A stretch of DNA of 64,000 bases from Quercus robur (GCF_932294415.1 NC_065542.1:49454942-49518941); one strand, 5' to 3'; positions 34,649-47,772 are shown, counted from the stretch's first letter. Notes: generated by a model not told the origin, from the letters alone. Numbers and translations are program-made.

Positions 34649-36696
34649 TCAAATTGAATTGAATGATAAGCAAGCATTATGTTTCAATTAAAGATATTTA
34701 TGTGTAGTTTGAGGAAATAGTTAATTCAAATTATAGAATGAAATCAAGTGAAAGGGGTGTAGAATATTGTTGGTAACATTGTAATTATAATGTGTATCAT
34801 TGTAATTTTAACACTGAATGTTTTGTCAAGTATTGTGGTGTTATTGATGAATGAGCATAGCTTGTGTACAAAAAGAGCAAGGATATGGTAATTGTATTGA
34901 TATTACCAATTTGCGTAAGCAATTCAGGTTTAAGGGTACATTAAAATAAAGAGAGGTTTTTTTTTTTTTTTTTTTTGGCAGAATAATGCAGGAATTCCTT
35001 TTTTTTCTTTATAATTCTATAACTTTTTTGAAATATGGTTGGGGCATTAGATAGTTTCAAAAGCTAATAAGGAGAATAAAATATTGTTTCAAATCATAAA
35101 GCTAATCAAACAGAACATTTGAGTTCTGAATATATAAAATTGCGCTAATCAAATCATAAAGCTATTTCACAATGTTGCAACTGGGCAGCATTTATAATGA
35201 CATAAAATAAAATTGCGCAATAAGAGTGCCACTATAGTCACATTCAGGTAGGATTGTCACGTTGTTTGCCCCCCTACACATTTTTTATTGATCAAATATA
35301 TATATATATATATATATATGAGAAAGAGGGTGTTTTCAACTTTGCTTAAAGCTTACGGTTGTGTGATCATCATCATAATAACAATAACTAACATGTTTTG
35401 ATAAGAGCCAAGAGACTTTAGTTCAATTGGTTAACACCTCTTTGTGTTTTTAAACATAAAAAACATAGCAAATAAAGGAACATAGGAAGCAAAAAAAAAA
35501 AAAAAAAAAAGTTCAAATCCAAAGTATTATTAATTTGAATTTCTCTGATTCAGAGTAGTAGATTACATTATTTCATCAATTGCACCATAGTAAAAGATCT
35601 ATAGTATTATATTACTTTACTCCAGCAATTCCTCATAGATAGAGTTATTTCCATTGATTTAATTATTATTTATTGTTTGATCCCAAAATCGATGTAGTTT
35701 AATTACCATGGATATTAATTAAAAATCGTTGATAAGATTCTCAATTATTTTGGAAATAGAAATTTGAGTTTATATCAAAACACAATCTATAAGGTTTCAT
35801 TTTAATTTTGGTTAAAAAATTTTTAATTTTGTGATGAGTTTTAATTATCTTGATGATAATCTCCTTAAAAGAGTAAAAATTTTGAATAATAAATTTGAAA
35901 CTTATAAAGTATAGTTGTACATTAGGCATATATAACACATTTTAATAGAAGTTAGAAGAATATGAATCACTTAAAAAGATTAATATCAATCAAACACTCC
36001 TAAAATAATAAAATGATATATTTGTAGAGATAGAAAGATAAAAAATGAAAATTTGTTGCTTTTTGGAGTGAACAAATTTCAAAAATCAAATTATATGTTA
36101 TAGAACATTACAAAATCTATATTATTAATAACATGATTCTTGATTTTCAACATTTTACATACTAAAATATCCTCACACAAATTCTTAAATTCTTTAAAAT
36201 ACCTTTATCTTTTAGTTAAATACTTAATTTTAAATTAGAAAACACAAATTAGTTAAAAGAGTAATTTATTGTTCCTAAGTTTTTAGACTTTTTCCTTTAT
36301 ATTCTCCATTCGGCCTAAAACTTAGAACGCTATTTTTATCTAATTTTTAAACATTATTCCACGTTATTCTAAAAAAAAAATTATTCGACATTACCTTACC
36401 TTTTTTTTTTTAAAAAAATACACAGTTATTTATATATTATTTATGTATCATTTTTAACCATTATAATACTAAAAAAAAAAAAATTTAAAAAAATAGCATT
36501 ATTGCTCGCACAAAATAACCTAGTAATTATATATTCTAATGCATGCCAAGTATTAAATCAAAGTGAAATATTTTTCTTTCATTTATAATGTAGAGAAAGG
36601 CGACCCACTTCTCCTTACCTTAACCCACCAGCCCAACCAATAGGACCAAAAGGCCCAATAACTCACTTCTAAACCATTTGGACCCAAATTTCTAAA

Positions 36697-36700
<4 letters not shown>
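34649..36700. other. Intergenic between SKS and COX15, no gene
   Basis: AT-rich sequence with a (TA)n run (35299-35320), several homopolymer runs (T at 34957-34977, A at 35491-35510) and a tRNA-like fragment TTTAGTTCAATTGGTTAACACC (35419-35440) of SINE type. Nothing coding is supported on either strand. Confidence 0.6.
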
Positions 36701-36729
<29 letters not shown>

Positions 36730-36855
36730 TGCTGCTCACTGCTCAGCCACCATCTCAGGACTCTCTCCTCTCACTTCTCAGTCACCAACTATACTCTCTC
36801 TCTCTCTCTCTCTCAACCCATTTTTAAATTCACGTGACCATCCAGCTTTGGTGAG
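36697..36855 (+). promoter_or_regulatory. COX15: COX15 promoter-proximal and leader region with CT-rich tracts
   Basis: Two (CT)n tracts (about 36701-36728 and 36796-36814) lie 300-420 bp upstream of the COX15 ATG. Pyrimidine patches of this kind are common around plant transcription starts. No TATA box was identified with confidence. A strong splice donor, GAG/GTAAGT at 36856, suggests that this stretch belongs to a non-coding first exon. Confidence 0.45.
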
Positions 36856-37072
36856 GTAAGTAGAAATTCCATTTCAGTTCATTCATTGGGCTTCATTTTT
36901 ATCTTTTGTTGATCAATAAAACTCAGTATTAGTCATCAGAAAAAAATAAAAATAATAATAATAATAATCAGTTTACACATCAGGGTCTAAAAATGGTTCA
37001 TGGGTTGATACTATATTTAGGTTTTTGCTCTAAATTTTTTTTTTTTTTTTTTTTTTTTTTTGGGGGTAGCAG
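36856..37072 (+). other. COX15: Likely 5'-UTR intron of COX15
   Basis: The donor GAG/GTAAGTAG at 36856 and the acceptor T-run then GGGGGTAGCAG at 37071-37072 have good consensus. Removal leaves a leader of ordinary length before the ATG at 37121. Transcript support could not be checked. Confidence 0.5.
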
Positions 37073-37120
37073 AAAAACCTTGCTAAACCCTCAGAGTCAG
37101 GAACAGACATATTTCCAAAC

Positions 37121-40100
37121 ATGTTTAGTAGGTTGGCATTTCTGAAGAGGATCAAAGCTCCGAATGGGGGGACATACAATCTTAGGAAAACAGCAACAAC
37201 AACGACAACAACAACGTTTTCTGCTGTCTTGCCCGAGCAACCCATTGGATTCAGATTCTTTGCTTCCCAAATTGCAAAGAGGACATCATGCTTCAAACCT
37301 TGGCCAAAGGTCTTTAACTTTTGCTGCTGTTGTTGTTATTCTTTTTGGGAAAATTAGTTTTTTGATTGGATCTATCAAATCCCATACCAAAAATAATAAT
37401 AAACATGTTTGCAAATATAATTTTAGCAGGGTGATTATGTGGGGTCCTTTAGAAAAATGTCGAGCACCGCGGGGATTGGCATGGCAAAGAATGAGGAGGG
37501 ATTGAAGCTGGTGCTAGTAAATGGAGGTTCCCGTGCCCGCAAAATGGTGGGGATTTGGCTTTTTGGGTCTGCTGCATGGGTGTTCAGTATGGTGCTACTT
37601 GGTGGTGTTACCAGACTTACACGCTCTGGCCTTTCCATGACTGATTGGAAATTTACTGGTTCCCTCCCTCCCCTATCCGAGGAGGAATGGTTGCGCGAGT
37701 TTGACAAATATAAGCAATCCCCTGAGTATAAGCGGTAACTACAAGCACAACCAACATTATCTATATATATGTTTTTGTAAGCATTATACTTTTTTAGCTC
37801 AACTTAGAATTTATGTATTTATATGCTCAACCCAATTGTAGCACAATTGGATGAGACCATCTTACATGAAATGTTGGTTAATAGTTCAAAATCTCCCCTT
37901 CCCCCCCTCCCCTTGGCCCGAAAATTTTATATATAGAATTTGTAGTCAAAGTCTTCCAGACTCTTTTGAATGCTTGGTTATAGATTTGCAGTACATTGTT
38001 AACTACTATTTTATGGGGAAAAAGAAATAAGAAGATACTGTGATCTAAAGGATGATTATTTATTGTTGATTAAGGTTCTAATAATCATATCACTCTGTAG
38101 TTCTATCTTTATCTTGGATAATTTCTGTGTATATAGTAATGTTACAATCTTTTGGACCTTTTTTTTTTAATTTTTTTTTTAAGAATTTGGTTGGTAAGTC
38201 TTTTGGATTTAGTGATATTTACTTGGTTTTGGACCTTATGCAGTATAAACAAAGGGATGAGTATTGAAGACTTCAAATTTATATATTGGATGGAATACGC
38301 ACATCGTATGTGGGGAAGGGCACTAGGTGTGATGTTTGCTTTGCCTTTTTCATATTTCCTTCGTAAGGGATACATTACCTTAGGACTTGGACTGAGACTC
38401 TCTGCTCTTTTTGCCCTTGGTGCTGGGCAGGGTTTAATTGGCTGGTGGATGGTTAAAAGTGGTTTGGAGGTTAGAATAGCATAATTTTTCTGTCAGCTTG
38501 CTTACAAAATTCTTAAAATCGTAAAGTTCCTAAAGATATCCTCTCTCAATAGGAGCCAGCATCTGAATATGCTCAGCCAAGAGTAAGCCCTTACCGTCTT
38601 GCAGCTCATCTTACCTCAGCATTTGCAATTTACTGTGGCCTTTTCTGGACTGCTCTTTCTGTTGTTATGCCCGAGCCACCTGCTGAATCAGTAGCTTGGG
38701 TTCGTGGAGCGGCCAAAGTAAAGAGACTTGCCCTTCCTGTTGGCATTCTTGTTGCCATCACTGCTGTCTCTGGAGCATTTGTTGCTGGAAATGATGCTGT
38801 ACGTAACTGTGTTTTATTCTTGTCTTGCTTCTCTTCTTACATGATGAACTACTAGATGGTTTGCTTTGTTTGCAAATTATGATCAAGCTCTTGTACAAAA
38901 TTTGTCAGGGTCATGCATATAATACTTTTCCAAAGATGGGTGATACATGGATACCAGAAGATGTCCTTGACATGAAACCACTAATTCGAAATTTCTTTGA
39001 GAATACCTCAACTGTGCAGGTATTAATTCTCAGCTGAGACTATATTTTAACTTCTTCAACAGTTTGAATTTTGTTGTTTTCTGGATGGTTGCTTCAACTG
39101 CTACGTGCTAATGCCATGTTGCCTTTTGAAATTGGGAAAGATTGAAATAAAGAAAAATTAAGAATTGAGAAGAAAATGTTGTGTAAGGTTTTTATTTGTA
39201 GAGCAAATGTTGCTGAATGAGAATATTATTAAATCTTTTGCTCCTCTTCTTTAGTTTTTTTCCTGAATATCATCCTTTGAGGAGACATTTTAGGTTTGAG
39301 GAAATTTCATGAGAGAGAATAAATTCTTGGAGAAAATACATTGATCCAAAGTTATGAATACCATTTTGTATCAGCCAGGTGGCCAAAATTTTCTGTACTG
39401 GCTACCAATTCTGTCTTGCTCAAAATGCTGGTCAGCCCAGTAGTACAATCAACTTGGCTATCTGTGTTCGTTGACAAAGTAATCCAATATCTGTATTTTG
39501 AGCTTAGGGTTCAATCACATTATAGCATTCCTTTACCAGCACATATGTGAATACTGGCCAACATTATGGTACAATCAACTTGGCCATCTGTGTTTGTTGA
39601 CAACATGATTCAATATCTGTATTTTGAGTGTAGGGTTCAATTACAGTTAGCAGTCCTTAACCTGCATATATGTGAATCATTTTTATGTTTTGATATTAAA
39701 ATCTAATTTGAAATTAAAAATGATAATCCTTTTGTGAGTGAATTAGAACATTTTTTAGTTATCAAAATGCTGGTTTTGTGTTTATGAAAGTACATGTATT
39801 ATATATACGGTACTCTGAAATTCATGGAAACCAAAATATTTTGTTACAGCACTAGCAAACCAAAATGACCACAAGGCAGTATTTATAACTTTGCATTGAT
39901 ATCTTAAGTGATTTTCTTATGGACTGTATTGAAGCCACAAAATGATGGCCTTGTATGCGGAGTTAATAAGCTTAATAATAGTGCTGTTGTTTGCAGAGTT
40001 AATGACTAAACACAAGTATAAATAATTATGTGTTTTGAAATTGTAGAATTTCTGAATCTTATATTGAATAAGCTCCTTCAAGCCTTAATGAAATGCCTTG

Positions 40101-40667
40101 GTGTTATAATTCATAGGAAAATTTTTGATATGTTGTACTTTTTTATTGACAGCTAGACCACCGAATCCTTGCAACTGCAACCCTAATTTCAATTGGTACT
40201 TTATGGTGGTCAACAAGGAAGTTGGATATACACCCTGCAGTTAAATCTTTGATTGGAAGCACCATTGGCATGGCTGCTCTCCAGGTAATTGTTTGCCTAT
40301 TTTCCTTTCTTACTTTTTTGCTCTCTTTTATCTAGTCATGGTTTACATTTTTCTATCAAAAAAGGATAAAAGAGTTGCAGTTTTCTAAATCCATTTTTTC
40401 ATGAGTAGGACCATGTGGGGGATTAATGTTATAATAGTAACAGGCTCTTTCAGAATCAGAGTATTAAACATGTTGATAACTCTGTAATAATTACAGGTTA
40501 CATTAGGGATCTCAACACTTCTGTCATATGTACCTGTTTCACTTGGCACTGCACATCAGGCTGGAGCCTTAACTCTTTTGACATTCATGATCCTACTCAA
40601 CCACACTGTGCGGAGGCCATCAATGTCCCTTCTCAAATCTCTGCCTCAAGTCGCAAAGACAACCTAG
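37121..40667 (+). CDS. COX15: COX15, haem A synthase, mitochondrial
   Basis: Seven coding exons: 37121-37309, 37430-37734, 38244-38469, 38553-38798, 38909-39019, 40153-40284, 40497-40667; all GT-AG and in phase, 459 aa. The protein oxidises the C8 methyl of haem O to make haem A for cytochrome c oxidase, in the inner mitochondrial membrane. The first roughly 70 residues are Arg/Ser/Thr-rich with little acid, as in a mitochondrial presequence. The eight-helix COX15/CtaA fold is recognised by [55 protein letters not shown] and [12 protein letters not shown]. The four His expected to bind haem are near residues 185, 259, 362 and 423, all present. Intron 5 contains a 126-bp tandem duplication (39443 and 39569). 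A frameshifted partial copy lies 22 kb upstream. The start is the first ATG, preceded by a probable leader intron. Confidence 0.96.
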
Positions 40668-40979
40668 ATATTTTTTGGGTACATTTTTTTTCCAATAAGG
40701 ATTGATGATTATATCAATTGGAAGTAACAATTCTTTTTTCTTTTTTTCTTTTTTTCCTCTTGTTGTATATCAATTTGAGTTTCTAGTTCAGGAGTTCATT
40801 TTGTCTTTAGTGGTAATGCATCTAGCCATTGCTAATTTGCAGCCTTATCAAGTAACAACAATACAATTTGTAATCCAAAGTTCAACAGTCATACATATTC
40901 CATTTTTCTATAGCATCATGTTTAGGTAACTTCATGAGGATCTTCAGGTTTAGAACTCATCTATAATACAGGTAACTTT

Positions 40980-41480
40980 AAACAATGCTTGCAGTTAATA
41001 TCACTAGTGGAATTGAAAAGAGGGAGGTTTTGTTTACTTACAATGGGAAGGGATGTGACTCCCCATCAACTGAGAAAGGGAGGGTTGTTTATAGATTCTA
41101 TATATTGCGTCGGCTCGGCAAGGGATAAGTTTACCATTATTCGAACCTGGCACGATTTGGCATAGGTATCTTCATTATTGGGCACCAACATGGAAGGGCT
41201 TTCCCTGGCATAGGCGCATCTTCATTAATGAGCACAAGAATGGAATGACTTTCCTCTTACAGTATGGCCTCTCCACCATACCAAGCACTGGCATTATGGG
41301 TGGGCTTTATCCTCTGTCAGAAAGAGTCTCTCCACCATCACCATACCAAGCCTGGGAGGCTGTCATTGTCGATGTGGTATCTTAGGAGACGGCTTCATGA
41401 GACCAACCCCCCACATCTCACAAGATAATTTCAGTTGCTACAAACCCCATACCCAATAGGGTCTACAACAATATAGCATT
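40980..41480. repeat. Unclassified repeat downstream of COX15
   Basis: This block is less AT-rich than its surroundings and internally repetitive: GGCATAGGTATCTTCATTATTGGGC and GGCATAGGCGCATCTTCATTAATGAGC form a 46-60 bp imperfect tandem pair (from 41160), and CTCTCCACCATACCAAGC recurs as CTCTCCACCATCACCATACCAAGC. No coding frame or LTR boundary was recognised; it may be an LTR fragment. Confidence 0.45.
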
Positions 41481-42513
41481 AAAATCAACAACTAGCCAAA
41501 AATCCTAGAAATTATTATTATTATTATTATTATTTTTGATAGGAATTTTTTTTTTATTATTAATTTTTCTTGGAAACTAATATCTTTTCACTAAAAGAAC
41601 AATAAAATCAATTACTAAAAGACAACCTTTACGGCACTAAACAAAATTCCGAGGGTAGAAATGTAGAATTTATTCATCCCCATCTAAGATAAAATGAAGG
41701 AAACAAGGTATTAGCTGCACAAGGAATTCAAAAGGCCCGAGACAATTGGCAAAAATTTGTCTTACCTAAACAATTTATGAAAAAATACTGTATTTTGAAA
41801 TTAAATTATAAAAAATATACCACTATTTAAATACATGAGTTAAATTCACACCTTCAAAAGCTCATATCATGAGTTCAACTCATGTTTTCAATGTGTATAA
41901 TGTGTGTAAAAGGAAAATATATTAGAGCACTAGCATCAAGTGTTCTAAAAAAATGCAATTTTGACAATTAAAAGTTATTTTATTTATTTTAATATGCTAC
42001 TTTACAATACATCTTCTATTTTTTTTACCATTTTATTTTAATTCTTTTTTTATTATTTCTTTTTGGTTTCCCAAGACCCAACAGTCATTAGAGAGAGAGA
42101 GAATGAATAAAATATACCCAAAATATTAATAGCACACTTGTCCGTACACTTCTATTATTAGAACACTATTGTAGCAAATGTCAAATTTATTTGGCATTTC
42201 ACACATCTCATGAAGATGAATTTTTGTGTTTGGTGCACACCTAATACTAGTGTTCTTATTGTTAGCAAATTTAGTTGTAAAATAACACTATACCACTATT
42301 TTGGGCGGAAATTTTTTTTTATTAGGTTGGAAAAAAATATTATGTAATCATAGAATATTAAAGGAAAATTTTTATAAGATTACTATAAAACTAGATATGC
42401 TTTATTGTACTAATTTTGAGTTGTTTATCTTCTTAAAAAAAGAAAGAAAAAAGATTGAGTTGTTTAGAAGTAACATATTTGTAAAATGAGTGTAACTAAA
42501 ATGAACATGTTAA

Positions 42514-42710
42514 GGGTCTATTTAAAATCCGCTTATTTTGCTGAATCTGAAAATTTTTTGCTGAAATTACTATAGATAAAAGTAAAAGTTAGCTGAAATC
42601 AGTAAGACTCATGAATAATACCAAAAAGTGCAGTGAGACCCATAAATAGTAGCAAAAATAAGCTGAATAGTAAAATAAGTTGGCTTTTTAATTAGAACCA
42701 AACACACACT
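42514..42710. mobile_element. MITE, about 200 bp, ends related to the 7471 family
   Basis: The left end GGGTCTATTTAAAATCCGCTTATTTTGCTGAA and the right end AGAACCAAACACACAC, together with the internal CAGTGAGACCCATAAATAGTAGC and AATAAGTTGGCTTTTTAATT blocks, give inverted structure. TAA occurs on both sides (42511-42513 and 42711-42713). Non-coding. Confidence 0.5.
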
Positions 42711-42719
42711 AAGATAGAT

Positions 42720-44216
42720 GAATGAAAATACACTGAAATACAGGATTTGAAATCAAGTTATTTGTTTAAAGATAAGGGTGATGATCCACATTAATAAAAG
42801 ATGGGAGAGAGTTATTTGAGATGGTTTATTCATTTTTAGAGGAGAGTAATTAATACACCGATAAAAAAGATTGAGTTAATTTAACTTGAGAAACAAAAAA
42901 AAAAGGTAGATGATGATGGCAATAATATTAATAGAAAAAAAATCATATTAATTAAAGAAGTAACAAATGGCATTTTTTTTTTTATGGAATATTAGGTTGA
43001 GAAAAAAAATATATAAGTGGTTGATCTTATGATCATCCCTTAGAGACTCCCAAAAATTTTATCGGATGGCTTTCTTGTCTTAATTGGAATTATTGTTACT
43101 AAAAAAACAAAACACCTTTGTCCCTTGCCTCTTTAATATATCCAAATATCCAATGATTGGGTTAGCAACGTTGTTCAAAATTGTCACTTCTGTCTCTTGC
43201 TTCTAATATATACTAAATGCATTTCTAGACTATATCTTGGATTGATCTTCCCCAAATACAAATAGTAATAAACATTCACAACCATTTTTTTGAGCTCATT
43301 CATGTGAAAATATAGTCATATTGATTCTCCCAAAAAAAAATAAATAAATTAGTAGTCAAATTGAAATTGCTCTTGTAACATTCCATAATTCCTGTTTACC
43401 CATAATTCTTGTGGATGTCAATGTGTTTAAGTGTTATTGATGATATTTATGCAGTACCTACTACCTAGTCTCAACTTTCAAATATATATAAAACAAAAAA
43501 ACACTTTGTATGTAAATATTTTGTACACATACCGGACCTTTTTGTAGCTCTGTGGCTTAAATACTTATTGTGAATTTGTGAGAGAATATGTTGTATACCT
43601 TATGTAGATTTTAACCCTTTTTTATAAATCCCATTTTGTCAGATAAAAACACAACTCAAACATTGATGAGGAGTAAACTCAAATCTTTCAACCTTTGGCC
43701 ACCACCACCACCACGGTCAAAAGCAAATCATTAAACGCATGGTCGAAGAAATTAAGATGTTTCTGTCAAAAAAAGAAAAACATAGAAAAGAGAGTTAAAT
43801 TATTGCTACTTTGATCTGCCTGTTTGCCAATATCATATGATGCTTGTAATCTACAACATTGTTGTAAAATTCCTACTCTATGGTCTCACGAATCTTCAAA
43901 TTCGTCCAACTCTTTTTGGAGTAGAGTGATTTAAAATAAAATATAAAAAAACAAAAAGGATAGAACAAAGCGTAAATTTTAATTACAATTTTTTTAACTA
44001 AGAACAATTAATTTAGCTATGTGGCCTATAGGTCAATGCACTTACATAATTAAATTGAATAAGAGAATATGAAGTATAAGTATATAACATCTAATGAACT
44101 GTATTTAAATTTTGTCAAATAGCAAATTTTTATTAGTATTTTATAAAAGAGTTGAAAAAGTAAATTGATTTTCAATTTACTTTATTTGGTGGAGAAGAAA
44201 AAAAAGAAAAAAAAAT
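42720..44216. other. Intergenic, no gene recognised
   Basis: AT-rich sequence with homopolymer runs. No coding exon, RNA gene or bounded repeat was identified on either strand. Confidence 0.55.
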
Positions 44217-44237
44217 AATCATCTTATCATTATAGCC

Positions 44238-44257
44238 TTTTTTTTTTTTTTTTTGAG
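44238..44257 (-). mobile_element. Tiny poly(T) insertion with 21-bp direct repeats
   Basis: A T run plus G(AG) is inserted between AATCATCTTATCATTATAGCC (44217-44237) and AATCATTTTATCATTATAGCC (44258-44278), a direct repeat with one mismatch. It reads as a poly(A) tail inserted on the - strand with almost no body sequence. Confidence 0.65.
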
Positions 44258-44278
44258 AATCATTTTATCATTATAGCC

Positions 44279-45890
44279 TAATTAAGGGACAGAAGCTACC
44301 ACCTCCCACTTTTAATCCTTCCCATAATTCTTTCTACTAATGCTAATGGGAACTTGATTCTGAGTCTTTACCAGGACTAAGGCAAGTGATATTGCATACA
44401 TATTACATACCACCTTCCATTTCATTTTATTTTTTTAATCTAAAATGAGGTATTATTTAATATTTATGTATAAGAGAGTTTGTACAAAATTAACAGTCCC
44501 TGAGAACCCAAATACATTTTGTCCCATACATATAATATATGTAAACAAAAGATGGACAACTATCATATTCCTCTACTCTTGCTGGCTTGCTCTCTTCCCC
44601 TTTTTGTAAGTCCATTTGCATAGTTATTACTTATTAGCTTCACAGAGGATGTGACATGGATGGACATTCTAGTCCTTCAACCACACAATTCATGAATCAA
44701 AACAGCTATATCCATCCAATAGGTCCTTATTTACTTATACACAACATGTATAATTAAGAATTAATGTTTGTATACACGCATAAGCTACCACCCTATTTTG
44801 TCCTCCCAATGGCAATAATCCATTCCAACAATGACACCTTATTAGGCTTATTTACTTGCTTATTTCCTACGTATGTGTTTGAGCAATAGTGCATTCATCG
44901 TTTTTTCCGTTTTTAGTTTCATCTTTATTCTTCTTCTTCAGTTCTTCCTACCCTCTCTCTTTATATATATATAGTCGAAGCAACAGAAAAACTAATTCTC
45001 TTTCTCCTGTTTCTATTATTAGACTTTAGAGTATTAGTATACAATAGAAAAACAAAAGGAAAAAAAGTCACTATAATAGTATCTTGACCTTATCCACAAT
45101 CCCACTTTGTTACTTTAAATATAGATGGTAGTTTTAAAAATAAGCCTGATAAAAGAGGAGGTGGAGATGTATTAAGGAATAGTCAAAGAAAATGGATAAA
45201 AGGTTTTTCAATTCACATAGGCACTGCCATGAATAATATAGCAAAAATATAGGTTGTTAGATATGGTTTAAAAATAGCTTAGGAGTTAGGATATAAACAT
45301 ATAAATCTAGAAATTAACTCTCAATTTGTCCTCAATTGGCTAACGACATATGGTGTTCTAGCACCAAAACTTTCTATTTTGATTTTGGATTGCAGGATTC
45401 TACTTGGCCAATAATGAATCATTCTTCCACATCACATTTTCCATGAAGAATATGGCGTGGTACATGAACTAGCAAAGAGGGGAAATGAGCACCAACGCAA
45501 TTTCAGAGAATATAATGAATGTCCAAATCTTGTTTATAAAAAATATGTATGTGATATTTTGTAGCTAGGCACTCTTCGCTAGTTCCCAATGAACAATACT
45601 TGTTAATAAATAAATCCTCTTTTCTTATAAAAAAAAAATTCAATAAAATAAGTTTAAAGAGTATGAGAACACTAAAAAGCAAAAACCTCATAATATATTT
45701 TTTTTAAAACCCAAATAACCTGACAATTCTTTAGCCCACAAATGTCTTCAAGGGTAACAATGCAATTACAACCCCATCCACAAGGACCGTAAACAAAACC
45801 AAGCCCAACTATGTTTATTTATTTATTTATATAATGAATGTTGTTATTTATTTATTTATAATATATAAAGTATGTAGGTACTCAAGAATT
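44279..45890. other. Intergenic, no gene recognised
   Basis: No coding region is supported. A short reading frame near 45503-45691 is low-complexity and has no recognised domain. A TTTA tetranucleotide run lies near 45818-45858. Confidence 0.5.
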
Positions 45891-45895
45891 CTTGG

Positions 45896-46235
45896 TTTTG
45901 GTTTTGGCTTTTTGGCTTGATTGCCTTGCCTTGCCTTGAATTCTTTTTGTCCCACATTGGAAAGATGACTTCCTTCCTTCTACCTTATAAGGCATGAACC
46001 AATGAGAAAGAGTACCACTAGTTTGGTTATCCCACATTGGAAAGATGACTTCCCTCCAAACTAGTGGTACCTTTCTCATTGGTTCATGCCTTATAAGGTA
46101 GAAGTTAACCAAACTAGTGGTACTCTTTCTCATTGGTTCATGCCTTATAAGGTAGAAGAAGGGAAGTCATCTTTCCAATGTGAGACAAAAAGAATTCAAG
46201 GCAAGGCAATCAAGCCAAAAAGCCAAAGCCAAAGT
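45896..46235. repeat. Large palindromic element, about 340 bp
   Basis: The left arm GGCTTTTTGGCTTGATTGCC is the exact complement of GGCAATCAAGCCAAAAAGCC in the right arm, and pairing extends through GAATTC, TCCCACATTGGAAAGATGACTTCC and CTACCTTATAAGGCATGAACC. The centre is more complex: TACCTTATAAGGCATGAACCAATGAGAAAG appears once on one strand and twice on the other, and the TCCCACATTGG block occurs twice in the left half. It looks like an inverted-duplication element with a further internal duplication. Non-coding. Confidence 0.85.
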
Positions 46236-46339
46236 CAATCATATACATTAAGACATCAATTAGTAAATTTTTTATAATAAAATTTAGAATAATTGTAACA
46301 TTTTCCTTTTACAATGGGAAGGTAGGTTACATTAAGGAG

Positions 46340-47220
46340 AGCTTTTAAATGGATAGATAAGAATTCGAATGTGTGGGGGGTCAAAAACACCCACAAAGAG
46401 AACAGTGATGGGGTAATTGATCTACACAATTAATTTCTAGAAACAAGAAAAAGAAAAATCCACAATGGGAAGACCAAGCAGCAAGATTAAGATTGATAAA
46501 TGAAGAATCAAGCTTTTATATATGAAGGAATAAAGTTCCCAAGGTGTATAGGAATAATTCAATGACAAAGATTAAGAAAAAAAAATCTCATTACTCTTTC
46601 TTTCTCTCTCTAGTTCTTGCTTCTCCCCTCTCTCTCTCTTTATTTTTCTAAACCCCCTTTTGTTGTCCCTCCCCTTCTTTTATAGCCACCTTCCATCTTC
46701 TCCTCACCTTCCAGCTGTCCTACCCCTAGCTGGATTTGAGGGATACTTGTCCCATCCATTCTCTACACTATCAATTTTTGATTATGAGGGAGGATTTTTG
46801 GGGTACCTCCACTGTTCAAGCCAATCATTCAACATTTAATGTGGCTAACATTAAGTGAGGGATTTCATTAATGCAAAGGTAATTGCTTCATTAGGTTTTG
46901 TGTTTTCCATACAGTGTCCCTCGGGGCGAATTTCGAAGGTGATAGATTGAAGTTGAGGAAAGAAGGTGACATTTCCCAGGGTTCCTTGCTACCTTGGGGT
47001 GGAGATCCTGCCCATCGACTCAATCATGAGCCTTTGGAAAAGTAGTCACCTCAAATCTCCATGGTTATAAGTATGGTATGGTTAACTTCTTGTTAGGGGA
47101 ACTTCTCTCTCCGTAATGGCAGTTTGGGCTGGGCTCGCCCTTCAAGAGTACCCCCCTCCTTCTGGCTTGAGCCTTTGGGACTTGCCCAAGTTCTTCCCCC
47201 CCCCCCCCCCCCCCCCCCCA
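46340..47220 (-). mobile_element. Probable solo LTR (- strand)
   Basis: On the - strand there is GGCTATAAAAGAAGGGGAGGG (TATA region, about 46687-46667) followed by a purine-rich leader containing AGAGAGAGAGGGG, a layout typical of an LTR U3-R region. The surrounding block is less AT-rich than the intergenic background and ends against a 24-nt C run (47196-47219). Terminal TG/CA and target duplications were not resolved. Confidence 0.45.
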
Positions 47221-47581
47221 ATATAGCATTTTCTTTTAAAAAATACAAAAAGACACTACAATTATTTTACTATATTTTTACAGGCGAATGTCACAATGAA
47301 TATAATAAGCAAATATCAAAAAATAATAAATAAACGTCAAAATTACTTCTTCTTTTTTTGTCGATAACACATCAATTATACAATAAAGAAAAAAAAAAAT
47401 AGAATCACACCTATTTATACCATAACTTTAATGTGGTAGAATGTGAGTGGTGAAGAGAAAGTTATGGATCCATATAAAAGCAACCGACAACTCATAATTT
47501 GCTACATAAATAAAATAATTGTGAAAAATAATGTAGGAAAGGGTTTTCTCCAATAATTGAATTACTTTAATAGTAAAAATA

Positions 47582-47772
47582 GGGGGCCGTTTGATAATGT
47601 TGTTCTAGTAATATTGTTTGTATTTTTTGGAAATACGTGAGTAAAAATTGTGAAAATACATATAATGTTATTTAAAAACTAGAAACATGTGTTTAAATAT
47701 ATGTACTAAACGGGTCCTAGTATTCTTAAAAATACTCGTTTCTTTTTTTTAATTGGCATGCCAAACAGCCCT
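47582..47772. mobile_element. MITE, about 190 bp
   Basis: The left end GGGGGCCGTTTGATAATG and the right end GGCATGCCAAACAGCCCTA are imperfect inverted repeats of the GGGCNGTTTGG type found in Harbinger- and hAT-like plant MITEs. Non-coding. Confidence 0.55.

Noticed and set aside
37121-37357. Thr-run and Cys-run in the first COX15 frame as repeat protein
   Set aside because: The Thr run is inside the presumed presequence (CAACAA-type microsatellite), and the Cys run lies beyond the exon 1 donor, in intron 1.
47124-47333. Proline-run frame (PPPPPPPP) next to the C homopolymer
   Set aside because: The prolines are only the translation of a 24-nt C run; no start context, domain or splice partner was found.
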